Below, piece after piece: positions 1-6,558 of a DNA stretch of 11,935 nt. Position 1 is the first letter of the stretch. The number at the start of each line of letters is the position of its first letter. The notes beneath the pieces are model-generated. The model did no database searches. It saw only the letters and a program-made list of their open reading frames with translations, and was not told the DNA's origin. The stretch is from assembly GCA_937879825.1 (NCBI GenBank), contig CALFMQ010000216.1, positions 1 through 11,935 of the forward strand, given 5' to 3'. The translations under genes were made by a program, and so were the position numbers. Source of the stretch: an uncultured Phycisphaerales bacterium. Lineage in GTDB: Bacteria; Planctomycetota; Phycisphaerae; Phycisphaerales; UBA1924.

Positions 1-219
1 CGTGCAGTACGGGCAAGACTTGCCCATGTTGTGGACGAGGATGAGTTCGTTCTTGTCGCCGAAGAGATCGGCCAGCGATACTTCGCTGCCATCGGTCTGG
101 CGGAGGGTGTAGTTGTCAAAGGACTGACGGGGCGACTTGCGCCAGAGGTCGGTGCGCTTCTTCTTGAGTTCCATAATCTGCTTGTCGAGCATCTGGATCT
201 CTTCGTGGGCCTTGTTCAT
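1..219 (-). CDS. DUF899 thioredoxin-like protein (partial, N-terminal 73 residues)
   Basis: The gene starts at the ATG at 219 and runs leftward off the window edge, so only 73 residues are visible. An N-terminal charged helix (about residues 3-28) is followed by a typical thioredoxin-fold entry: SFDNYTLRQTDG, then SLADLFG, then LILVHNMGKSCPYCT. The phrase HNMGKxCxYCT is characteristic of the DUF899 family, which is AhpC/thioredoxin-like; the visible Cys pair is C69 and C72. The family is usually annotated as a putative dithiol oxidoreductase and its substrate is not settled. A strong ribosome binding site GGGAGG (226-231) sits 6 bases before the ATG. The start overlaps the stop of the upstream M28 peptidase gene as ATGA (216-219), so translation is probably coupled. 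The rest of the protein is outside the window. Confidence 0.85.
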   Translation of the reverse strand, partial: MNKAHEEIQMLDKQIMELKKKRTDLWRKSPRQSFDNYTLRQTDGSEVSLADLFGDKNELILVHNMGKSCPYCT

Positions 220-1985
220 GGCGTGCCTCCCGGTTCGATGTCTTGCCTCTCGGCCTCGGCGGCGTCGAGTTCCTGCGAGTACTTGGCGTAGGTCTCGCGC
301 AGGATCTCGGATTTCTCGCGGATGAATGCGCGGAGCTCGGAGTCCGGGCCGCCCACGGGCATAGTCGCGATCGATTTGAGCGCTTCGAGGTACCAGTCGC
401 GCCACGCTTCGACGATGCGGCGCTGTTCGGCGGGGTCCTCGCCCGCGCGGATCGCGGCGGCCGAGAGCGCGATCTCGGCTTCCATCCGCTGGATCGCCGC
501 CATGATGACCTCGCCCGAATAGAGCATGGCGTCACTGGTGTCGGCCGAGGCGCCGGAGATGGCGGCCGTGAGCGCGGTGACGCCGACATGTTTCATCTCG
601 GCCCTCGAAACATTCTCGATGCGGTCGCGATCGGTGTGGTAATAGACATCGGTGAAGTGCCAGAGGAGCACCGCGGGCACACCGTAGCGGAGGAAGGGCA
701 CATGGTCGCTCCCGCCCTCGTACGGGTTCGTGCTGACGACCCATGGACGGTTCTGGGCGGCGCGTCGCTTGGCGCGCCCGAGGATGTAATCGTTGAGGTA
801 GTGGGGGCGCATCTGGTCGGCACGGAGCATGGAGGCGCCCCACTCGGTGTGCTTGTCATCGCCGCGCGTCCAGATGGCCGAGGGGTCTGGGAGTTTCTCG
901 ATGAGGAAGGTGCCGCCGGTTCTGGAGGTGTCCTGCCCGACCATGTCGAGCGAGACGCCGAACACGATGTTCTTCGTGCGTTCCTCGTCCTCCTTGAGAT
1001 AGCGTGCGATGGCGGCGATTTCGTTGCCCCACAGGAATGTGATGGTGCGTTGGGGGTTGATCTTGCCCGCGGCGAGGAGCCGCGCGGTCGTCCGGGCCAT
1101 CTCGGTCTGGCAGGCGATGCCGGATCCGTTGTCGTTGGCGCCGGGCTCCTGCACATGGGCGCTGAACACGATTCGTTCCTGCGGCGCGGTCGAGCCGCGC
1201 ACTTCCGCGATGATGGTCTGATCGTCGCCGGTGTAGCGCTCGGTCTTGATGGCGACTCTCAGTGTGACGGGGCCGCGGTTGAGTTCATCGAGAAGCGACT
1301 GACGCGCGCGGTTGGAGAGCATGAGCGCCCAGACGGCGTTGGGCACGCCGAATGATGTGCCCATGTGCGGGATGGAGTCGCGGTGGACCTCGGGTTTGTT
1401 GTAGTCCGGGATGGCGTAGGAGAGCACGCCGATCGCGCCGTTCTCGATCGCGATGGCCGCGAGCGAGGGTGGCGGGATGTCCGCCATGAGGATCTTGCCT
1501 TTGAGGTCCATGGTGTGGAACTCGTTGCGCGGCACGCCGATGAGGGAGACGAGTTCCGCTTCGACGCCGCCCTCTGGCGTGGGCATCGAGTTGATCGCGA
1601 TCATGTTGGTGTTGGCCGCGAAGGTGAGCAGGGGCGCTTCGTGCCCGGCGATCTGGAGCACCGCGTCGATGGGCTCCCACGCGTTCGTTTCCAGGTGCTC
1701 GATGCGGTAGACGAGGCGGTCCTGGGGTGTCGCGTCCGGCTCCGGCACGTAGCCGGCGTCGCGGAGTTCGCGCTCGACGATGGAGATGGCCTTCTGGTAC
1801 GGCTTGTTGCCCGGCCAGCGCTGGAGCCCGTCGATCTCGGCGACGATGCCGTGGGCGTGGTCGGCGTTGTATGTGGCATCGAGCGCGATCTCCAGCGCGG
1901 TCAGGCGGTCGAACGCCTCCTGTTGTGCAAAGAGCGGGGTGATGCTCAGGAGGACGACGCCGACGGCCATGAGGGCTTGGTTCAT
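216..1985 (-). CDS. Exported M28-family zinc peptidase (aminopeptidase-like)
   Basis: This 589-residue protein has a hydrophobic signal peptide (about residues 1-20, ending LFAQQ) and is probably exported to the periplasm or surface. Residues about 125-235 look like a PA-type insert, and the M28 catalytic domain covers about 245-475. Compared with known M28 aminopeptidases, zinc ligands can be assigned as H277 (SAHVQEPG), D285 (GANDNGSG), E322 (WGNEI), D347 (LDMVG) and H428 (GGSDHVPF). The family normally has Glu-Glu at the catalytic site; here it is N321-E322, so the general base appears replaced by Asn. About 110 C-terminal residues follow, helical and charged. The start is the ATG at 1985, 9 bases after the cytosine deaminase stop; no good Shine-Dalgarno is visible. 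It overlaps the DUF899 gene downstream by 4 bases. Family membership is firm; activity and substrate (peptides or other amides) are uncertain. Confidence 0.9.
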   Translation of the reverse strand: MNQALMAVGVVLLSITPLFAQQEAFDRLTALEIALDATYNADHAHGIVAEIDGLQRWPGNKPYQKAISIVERELRDAGYVPEPDATPQDRLVYRIEHLETNAWEPIDAVLQIAGHEAPLLTFAANTNMIAINSMPTPEGGVEAELVSLIGVPRNEFHTMDLKGKILMADIPPPSLAAIAIENGAIGVLSYAIPDYNKPEVHRDSIPHMGTSFGVPNAVWALMLSNRARQSLLDELNRGPVTLRVAIKTERYTGDDQTIIAEVRGSTAPQERIVFSAHVQEPGANDNGSGIACQTEMARTTARLLAAGKINPQRTITFLWGNEIAAIARYLKEDEERTKNIVFGVSLDMVGQDTSRTGGTFLIEKLPDPSAIWTRGDDKHTEWGASMLRADQMRPHYLNDYILGRAKRRAAQNRPWVVSTNPYEGGSDHVPFLRYGVPAVLLWHFTDVYYHTDRDRIENVSRAEMKHVGVTALTAAISGASADTSDAMLYSGEVIMAAIQRMEAEIALSAAAIRAGEDPAEQRRIVEAWRDWYLEALKSIATMPVGGPDSELRAFIREKSEILRETYAKYSQELDAAEAERQDIEPGGTP

Positions 1986-1994
1986 GGCGTCATT

Positions 1995-2465
1995 CTAGGA
2001 CGCGTCCTCGGGGATGCCGATGTCCTCGTTCCAGAGGTCGGGCTTCTCGCGGATGAATCGTTCCATCAGTTCGATGCATCGGGGGTCGTTGGCGAGGATC
2101 AGGGTGGTGCCGTGGGATCGCATGAGGTCCTCGGCCCCCATGAATGTCTTGTGCTCGCCGATGATGACGCGGGGGATGCGGTGCAGGATGGCGGTGCCGG
2201 AGCACATGATGCAGGGGGAAAGCGTGGAGGCGAGCGAGAGTTTGTGCCAGTCGCACCGGCGTCCGGCGGCGCGGATGCAGGCGACCTCGGCGTGGGCGGT
2301 GGTGTCGCCGGATTGGACGCGCATGTTGTGACCGGCGGCGATGACCGAGCCATCGGGCGCACCGAGCGCCGACCCGATGGGGATGCCGCCCTCGTTGAGC
2401 GACTTGACCGCCTGCTCGTAGGCGGCGTCGAGGAGTCTGCGGTCGGCGGGCGAGAGTGTGGTCAT
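1995..2465 (-). CDS. Fungal-type (FCY1-like) cytosine deaminase
   Basis: This is a 156-residue zinc deaminase of the cytidine/deoxycytidylate deaminase superfamily. The zinc motifs are HAE (H58, catalytic E60) and SPCIMC (C85, C88). The match to yeast cytosine deaminase goes beyond the general fold: GGIPIG, GHNMR with N47, the GEHKTF loop with F108, and the C-terminal clamp LWNEDIG with W145 and D148 line up with the yeast substrate-binding residues Asn51, Phe114, Trp152 and Asp155. This predicts deamination of free cytosine to uracil (pyrimidine salvage) rather than tRNA adenosine or guanine deamination. It is unrelated to E. coli CodA, an amidohydrolase. I chose the ATG at 2465 because it gives a yeast-like N-terminus; an in-frame TTG at 2501 would add 12 residues. 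No Shine-Dalgarno precedes the ATG. It is first in the operon with the M28 and DUF899 genes. Confidence 0.85.
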   Translation of the reverse strand: MTTLSPADRRLLDAAYEQAVKSLNEGGIPIGSALGAPDGSVIAAGHNMRVQSGDTTAHAEVACIRAAGRRCDWHKLSLASTLSPCIMCSGTAILHRIPRVIIGEHKTFMGAEDLMRSHGTTLILANDPRCIELMERFIREKPDLWNEDIGIPEDAS

Positions 2466-2535
2466 GCGGATGAGTTTCGGTTGAGGCGAGCGGTTCGGCA
2501 AACGGGGCAGTTGCGCGGGCGTACACTGTCACGCC
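2466..2535. promoter_or_regulatory. Divergent promoter region, cytosine deaminase / SpoIIE phosphatase
   Basis: These 70 bases separate two divergent start codons. On the plus strand TACACT (2522-2527) resembles a -10 box and ends only 8 bases before the ATG at 2536; no good -35 lies 16-18 bases upstream. On the minus strand TTGCCG (read from 2501 to 2496) and GAAACT (2478 to 2473) are separated by 17 bases and would place the transcript start near the ATG at 2465. Neither gene has a visible Shine-Dalgarno, so both may be leaderless. These are pattern matches only. Confidence 0.4.
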
Positions 2536-3828
2536 ATGGAGGTCCGAGACTACGCCGACAATCCGGAGGTGCGCGAGACGCTTGACCTGATTCGTCAGGT
2601 CAGCGGTGTCTCGGACCCGCAGGAGGTGCAGCGCATTTTCTCAATGCGGCTTGCATCCACACAGATCGTCGCCGGGTATCTCGCGGTCTCCGTACGGGGG
2701 CTCAAGCCGGGCGAATACAAGATCACGCGGATGATGTTGGATCAGGATGGACTCCGCCGGAACCGGGTCGACCCGTGGCGGGATTGGAACAGTCTCCCGA
2801 CGCATCGAGGCGGCCTCATCGGAGAGATCATCCGGACGGAGTCTCCCAAGGTCATTACCGGCTTCGCGGATGATTCGGATCCTGTGCTCGGAGACAGCCT
2901 CAAGCCCTTTCAGTTCATGGCGGCGTATCCGCTGTTCGACGAGGGGCGTGCGCTGAACTGGTCGATGTTCCTTCGCGCCGATGGCCCCGGTCCGACGGAT
3001 GAGCAGGTCGATGAGATGTTGATGCGCGGGAACATGATCGGGCGCATCACCAAGAATCTGGTGGTGGCACAGGAAGTCAAAGCGCTGAATCGTCGCCTCG
3101 CGGGGCAACTGGACGAGATCGCGCGCTTGCAGCGGTCGTTGCTGCCGGACAGAGTGCCCAAGCTGCACGGGCTGGAGATCGCGACGAGTTATCTCACCAG
3201 CAACGAGGCGGGGGGAGATTACTACGACTTCCTGGCGTTGCCGGATGATCGCTCGGCGGTGGTGATCGCGGATGTCGCGGGTCACGGGGCGGGCGCGGCG
3301 ACGGTGATGGCGATGGTGCGAACGCTGCTGCACGGGCGCGAGACGGTGGACATGGGCCCGGCGGACATGCTCGCGTACCTGAACGCGCGCTTGTCGGAGC
3401 GATCGATGGAGGGACGCTTCGTGACGGCCTTCATCGCCGAGTTCGACAAGCGTCGGCGGACGGTCCGGTACGCCAACGCGGGGCACAACCGCCCGATGCG
3501 CCACGCCGGCACGGGCGTCGTGGACACGATCGACGGCGCGGCGGGTCTGCCGCTGGGCGTGATCGAGGAGGAACGCTACGAGGAGGCGACGATCGAGGTC
3601 GCGCCGGGGCACACGATGGTGCTGTACACGGACGGCATCACGGAGGCGAAGGGGCCGGCGCCGGAGCGGGAGATGTTCGGCGAGGTGCGGCTGGTGGACA
3701 CGCTCCGGGCGTGCACCGGCGCGCCGGCGTGCGTGATCGAGTCCGTGCACGAAGGGCTCGACGCGCACACGCGAGAACTGAGCCGGAGCGACGACCAGAC
3801 AATCGTCGCGGTGCGGGTCGCGGAATGA
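2536..3828 (+). CDS. GAF-like sensor plus SpoIIE/PP2C-type serine phosphatase (RsbU-like)
   Basis: This 430-residue cytoplasmic protein has a GAF-like sensory region (about residues 15-172), a short coiled-coil linker (about 175-202, ending LQRSLLP as in many RsbU-type proteins) and a SpoIIE-type PP2C domain (about 205-428). Metal and active-site motifs are intact: GGDYYD (D228, D231), IADVAGHG (D246), YANAGHN (313-319), LYTDGITEA (D366) and SDDQT (D419, D420). Such enzymes dephosphorylate anti-sigma-factor antagonists (STAS proteins) in partner-switching pathways, with the N-terminal domain setting activity. No STAS protein or anti-sigma kinase lies in the window, so the partner is unknown. 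No transmembrane segment is seen. The start is the ATG at 2536, without a Shine-Dalgarno and close to a -10-like TACACT. The stop overlaps the YkgJ-like start by 4 bases. Confidence 0.92.
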   Translation: MEVRDYADNPEVRETLDLIRQVSGVSDPQEVQRIFSMRLASTQIVAGYLAVSVRGLKPGEYKITRMMLDQDGLRRNRVDPWRDWNSLPTHRGGLIGEIIRTESPKVITGFADDSDPVLGDSLKPFQFMAAYPLFDEGRALNWSMFLRADGPGPTDEQVDEMLMRGNMIGRITKNLVVAQEVKALNRRLAGQLDEIARLQRSLLPDRVPKLHGLEIATSYLTSNEAGGDYYDFLALPDDRSAVVIADVAGHGAGAATVMAMVRTLLHGRETVDMGPADMLAYLNARLSERSMEGRFVTAFIAEFDKRRRTVRYANAGHNRPMRHAGTGVVDTIDGAAGLPLGVIEEERYEEATIEVAPGHTMVLYTDGITEAKGPAPEREMFGEVRLVDTLRACTGAPACVIESVHEGLDAHTRELSRSDDQTIVAVRVAE

Positions 3829-4280
3829 GCGGCGAGTGGTACCAGGACGGGCTGCGGTTCGAGTGCACCCAGTGCGGCGCTTGCTGCACGGGCGCGCCGG
3901 GCTATGTGAACTTCTCCGAAGCTGAGGGGCGCGCGATCGCGGCGCGGCTCGGCGTGTCGTTCGAGGATTTTCTCGCGCAGTACACGGTTGACCACGGTTC
4001 GATGCGGTCGCTGGCCGAGGTCAAGACGCGGCACGGATACGACTGCGTGTTTCTGGATCGGGTGACGATGCCCGGCAAGGCGGTGTGCACGCTGTACGGC
4101 GACCGCCCGCTGCAATGCCGCACGTTTCCCTTCTGGCCCGAGAATCTGAAGAGTGCCTCGGCCTGGAAGCGTGCAGCGCGGGAGTGCGAGGGGATCGGGC
4201 GGGGCGGGTTTGTGGCGATCGAGGAGATTCGCATCCAGCGCGATGCGCAGCAGGCGCGCGACGCCTCCATCCGCCACTGA
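3825..4280 (+). CDS. YkgJ-family cysteine cluster protein
   Basis: This 151-residue protein contains FECTQCGACC (C14, C17, C20, C21), a central C74 and C88, and RPLQCRTFPFWP (C98), with a further C121. This is the layout of the YkgJ/UPF0153 'putative zinc- or iron-chelating' family. Eight cysteines suggest a bound metal ion or Fe-S cluster; the biochemical role of the family is poorly known. I chose the ATG at 3825 because it overlaps the phosphatase stop codon (ATGA, 3825-3828) and puts the conserved cysteine motif at the normal distance from the N-terminus. The same frame stays open upstream to 3711, but that extension is Arg-rich and lies within the phosphatase gene. It is probably co-transcribed and translationally coupled with the phosphatase. 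It converges on the dodecin gene 33 bases away. Confidence 0.88.
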   Translation: MSGEWYQDGLRFECTQCGACCTGAPGYVNFSEAEGRAIAARLGVSFEDFLAQYTVDHGSMRSLAEVKTRHGYDCVFLDRVTMPGKAVCTLYGDRPLQCRTFPFWPENLKSASAWKRAARECEGIGRGGFVAIEEIRIQRDAQQARDASIRH

Positions 4281-4313
4281 CGGGCTCGCCGGGGTCGAAC
4301 CCGATCCCGGGGC

Positions 4314-4517
4314 TCAATCCTTGAGGACGAAGGTCACTTTCATGTGGACGCGGTAGGCGCTGATCTTGCCGTCCTTGACATCGACCTTCATGTCCTTGAC
4401 CCACGCGCCGGTGATGTTCTCGAGGGTTTTGTTGGCACGCTTGATGCCTTCCTTGATGGCGTCCTCGAATGACTTTTCGGATGTGGCGCTGATCTCGGTG
4501 ACTTTGGCGACGCTCAT
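4314..4517 (-). CDS. Dodecin family flavin-binding protein
   Basis: This 67-residue protein matches the dodecin family over its whole length: SVAKVTEISATSEKSFEDAI (strand then helix), then TLENITGAWVKDMKV and YRVHMKVTFVLKD (two further strands). Dodecins form hollow dodecamers that bind and store flavins (FMN, riboflavin or lumichrome) in the cytoplasm; W39 in GAWV corresponds to the aromatic residue that stacks on the flavin. The start at 4517 is fixed by an excellent Shine-Dalgarno TAAGGAG (4530 to 4524) 6 bases upstream. A longer in-frame reading to 4607 would run through the promoter and adds unrelated sequence. It stands alone, convergent with the YkgJ-like gene and divergent from the DUF481 gene. 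Confidence 0.93.
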   Translation of the reverse strand: MSVAKVTEISATSEKSFEDAIKEGIKRANKTLENITGAWVKDMKVDVKDGKISAYRVHMKVTFVLKD

Positions 4518-4560
4518 GGTGAACTCCTTACTACTGGCGTGGTATTGACCCGTACGAACC

Positions 4561-4566
4561 ATTGTA
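4561..4566 (-). promoter_or_regulatory. Likely -10 box for dodecin
   Basis: Read on the minus strand this is TACAAT, five of six matches to TATAAT. It would start the transcript about 37 bases upstream of the dodecin ATG, leaving room for the TAAGGAG ribosome binding site. No convincing -35 box lies 16-18 bases further upstream. Confidence 0.4.
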
Positions 4567-4594
4567 AAGACTCTCGCCGACCGGACTTGGCCGC

Positions 4595-4623
4595 TTGAGC
4601 GGAGCACGCGGTGGCGTCATACT
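4595..4623 (+). promoter_or_regulatory. Likely sigma-70-type promoter for DUF481-MscS unit
   Basis: TTGAGC (4595-4600) and CATACT (4618-4623) are separated by exactly 17 bases, each with four of six consensus matches. The predicted transcript would have a leader of about 44 bases before the ATG at 4674, containing GGAGG at 4662-4666. The spacer contains GTGGCG just before the -10, as at other candidate promoters in this window. Confidence 0.5.
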
Positions 4624-4673
4624 CCCGTCCCGCCCGCGATTGCCGCTGGGCGGTACTAACCGGAGGCGTGCGG

Positions 4674-5609
4674 ATGGGACGGATCAATCGAGTTCTTGGC
4701 GTGGGTTTGTTGCTTGGCGCGGGCGCGGTCGCATGGGGTGTGGAGACGCCGATCCGGTTGTCGACCGGCGAGGTGATGCAGGTCGATGTCATCGAAGCGA
4801 ACGCGGAGACGATCAAGTTCGTGCATCCTGTCCTTGGCGAGGTGACGGTGGCGCGCAGCGCCGTGGAGATCCTCAACGCCGAGGCGGGTGATGCGGTGGC
4901 GGCGATGGAACGCGCGGCCGAGGAGCCCGAGCCGCCGGCCGAGGAAGCGCCCAAATCTCCCTGGAAGACCAAGATCACCGCGGGCGGGGCGCTGACGGAC
5001 GGGAACTCGGAGACGGCGAGCATCCACGCGGGCGTTGTGGTGACGCGCGAGACGGAGCGGATGGCGACGAAGTTTGATGCGGCGTACTTCTACGCCGAGA
5101 ACAGCGGCGAGCGCTCCGAGAATCGATTCACTGCGGGTGTGCAGAACGACTGGCTGAATCCCGGCTCGAAGTGGTTCTACTTCGCGCGTGCTCGATTCGA
5201 CTCCGACGAGTTCCAATCGTGGGACACGCGGGTATCGGTGCACGGCGGTATCGGTTATCGCCTGTTCGAGGACGATCCGTTCAAGTTGAATCTGCGTGCC
5301 GGTGCCGGTGCGACCAAAGAGTTCGGATCGGACAACGATGAGGTTCGCCCCGAGGCGTTGCTCGGGCTGGACGGTTCCTGGAAGATCTCGGAGAAGTCGT
5401 CGTTCGTGTTCGACTCGACGATCTATCCAGACCTCAAGAACACGGGCGAGTACCGGACGCTTTCCAACGCGGGATACTCGATTCTGCTGGATGAGAAGAC
5501 CAACCTGAGTCTGACGGCGGGGCTCCAGCACGAGTATCAATCCGAGGTTGACCCCGGTCGCGAGCACAGCGACGTCCGGCTGTTCGCGGGCCTGGCGCTG
5601 GAGTTCTGA
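4674..5609 (+). CDS. DUF481 outer-membrane beta-barrel protein with N-terminal small-domain extension
   Basis: This 311-residue protein has a signal peptide (about residues 1-22, hydrophobic stretch VLGVGLLLGAGAVAW). A short beta-rich module follows (about 25-68, with IRLSTGEVMQVDVIEA and LGEVTVARSAVEI), then an acidic Pro-rich linker (about 80-95) and a barrel domain from about 97 to the end. Alternating-residue strands, WKTKITAGGALTDGNSET near the barrel start and the terminal Phe (GLALEF) fit DUF481, a salt-stress-induced outer-membrane protein family of unknown mechanism. I chose the ATG at 4674 because GGAGG (4662-4666) lies 7 bases upstream; the in-frame GTG at 4611 lies in the promoter. 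The MscS gene follows after 2 bases, so the two are almost certainly co-transcribed. The linker may simply be flexible, and ligand or transport function is unknown. Confidence 0.88.
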   Translation: MGRINRVLGVGLLLGAGAVAWGVETPIRLSTGEVMQVDVIEANAETIKFVHPVLGEVTVARSAVEILNAEAGDAVAAMERAAEEPEPPAEEAPKSPWKTKITAGGALTDGNSETASIHAGVVVTRETERMATKFDAAYFYAENSGERSENRFTAGVQNDWLNPGSKWFYFARARFDSDEFQSWDTRVSVHGGIGYRLFEDDPFKLNLRAGAGATKEFGSDNDEVRPEALLGLDGSWKISEKSSFVFDSTIYPDLKNTGEYRTLSNAGYSILLDEKTNLSLTAGLQHEYQSEVDPGREHSDVRLFAGLALEF

Positions 5610-5611
5610 TC

Positions 5612-6544
5612 GTGTTCATGCTCAGGGCACTCGGTGTGTTGCTCGCTCAGACGGACAGCGCCCAGTCCGAGGGCGCGTCAACGCCGCCTGAGAGTCTCCC
5701 GGGTGACGGCGGCGCGGGCGTGCCCGTGCCGACGGACTTCGACGGGTGGATGCGGCTGACCGAGACGTACGGCCTCCCGGCGCTGAAGGCGCTGGCGCTG
5801 CTGTTCGTCACATGGGTTTTCTCGAGATGGGCCCGGCGGGCCGTGCTCGCCGGGATGAAGCGGGCGCATCTGGACGCGACGCTCGGCAAGTTCGCGGGCA
5901 ACGCGGCGCGGTGGGCGGTGCTGGCGCTCGGGATCATCGCCATCCTCGGGATTTTCGGTGTGCCGACGGCGTCGTTCGCGGCGGCGCTCGCGTCGCTCGG
6001 CCTGGCGATCGGCCTGGCGCTTCAGGGCAGTCTGGGGAACGCGGCCGCGGGCGTGATGCTCTTGGTGTTCCGGCCGTTCAAGGTGGGGGATGTGATCAAT
6101 GCCGCGGGCGTCATGGGGAAGGTGAACGAGATCGACTTGTTTGTGACGACCATCGACACACCCGACAACAGGCGCCTGATCGTGCCGAACGGGGCGGTGT
6201 TCGGTGCGACGATCGAGAATGTCACCTATCACGAGACTCGGCGCGTGGATGTAGCCGTGGGCGTCGAGTACTCGGCGTCGATCGAGGCGACACGCGCCGC
6301 GTTGACGAGTGCAGCGCGCATCGATGGGGTCCTCGATGACCCGGCGCCCGCGATCGTGCTCACCGGGCTCGGCGCGTCGAGCGTGGATTGGGTGGTCCGC
6401 GCGTGGGCGAAGCGCGAGGACTTCTGGTCGGTCAAAGAGCGTCTGACGGCTTCGGTCAAGGACGCGCTCGATGATGCGGGCGTCGGGATTCCCTTCCCGC
6501 AGATGGATGTGCATCTGGACGGCGAACTTGTGCGCAAGGGCTGA
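5612..6544 (+). CDS. Small-conductance mechanosensitive channel (MscS family)
   Basis: This 310-residue inner-membrane protein resembles E. coli MscS in size and core sequence. A hydrophobic, signal-like N-terminus and a Gly/Pro-rich stretch (about 19-40) precede TM1 (about 55-72) and TM2 (about 98-116). The pore helix TM3 (about 119-150) carries the Gly/Ala pattern LASLGLAIGLALQGSLGNAA. The beta-domain follows (FRPFKVGDVI, then IVPNGAVFGATIENVT) with an alpha-beta C-terminal domain. The family opens under membrane tension to release solutes during hypo-osmotic shock. The GTG at 5612 is taken as start because GGAG (5600-5603) is 8 bases upstream; the ATG at 5618, two codons later, is the alternative. 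It directly follows the DUF481 gene, consistent with a shared envelope or osmotic role. Confidence 0.93.
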   Translation: MFMLRALGVLLAQTDSAQSEGASTPPESLPGDGGAGVPVPTDFDGWMRLTETYGLPALKALALLFVTWVFSRWARRAVLAGMKRAHLDATLGKFAGNAARWAVLALGIIAILGIFGVPTASFAAALASLGLAIGLALQGSLGNAAAGVMLLVFRPFKVGDVINAAGVMGKVNEIDLFVTTIDTPDNRRLIVPNGAVFGATIENVTYHETRRVDVAVGVEYSASIEATRAALTSAARIDGVLDDPAPAIVLTGLGASSVDWVVRAWAKREDFWSVKERLTASVKDALDDAGVGIPFPQMDVHLDGELVRKG

Positions 6545-6558
6545 GAGCGGAGGCGGGC

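Noticed and set aside
1365..2585. Long plus-strand open frame opposite the M28 and cytosine deaminase genes, and a similar one at 243-1355.
   Set aside because: Both are antisense shadows of clearly recognised minus-strand genes; the translations are Gly/Asp/Val-rich with no recognisable motif.
2641..3768. Long minus-strand frame opposite the SpoIIE phosphatase, and another at 5678-6664 opposite the MscS gene.
   Set aside because: The opposite strands encode intact families with all motifs; these frames give Arg/His-rich low-complexity translations.
4281..4313. Possible terminator hairpin between the convergent YkgJ-like and dodecin genes.
   Set aside because: The best stem is only CCGGG/CCCGG (4289-4293 with 4306-4310) around a 12-base loop, with no T tract on either strand.
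4518..4607. N-terminal extension of the dodecin gene to 4607.
   Set aside because: The extension covers the candidate promoter and ribosome binding site and is not part of the dodecin fold; the ATG at 4517 with TAAGGAG is clearly the start.
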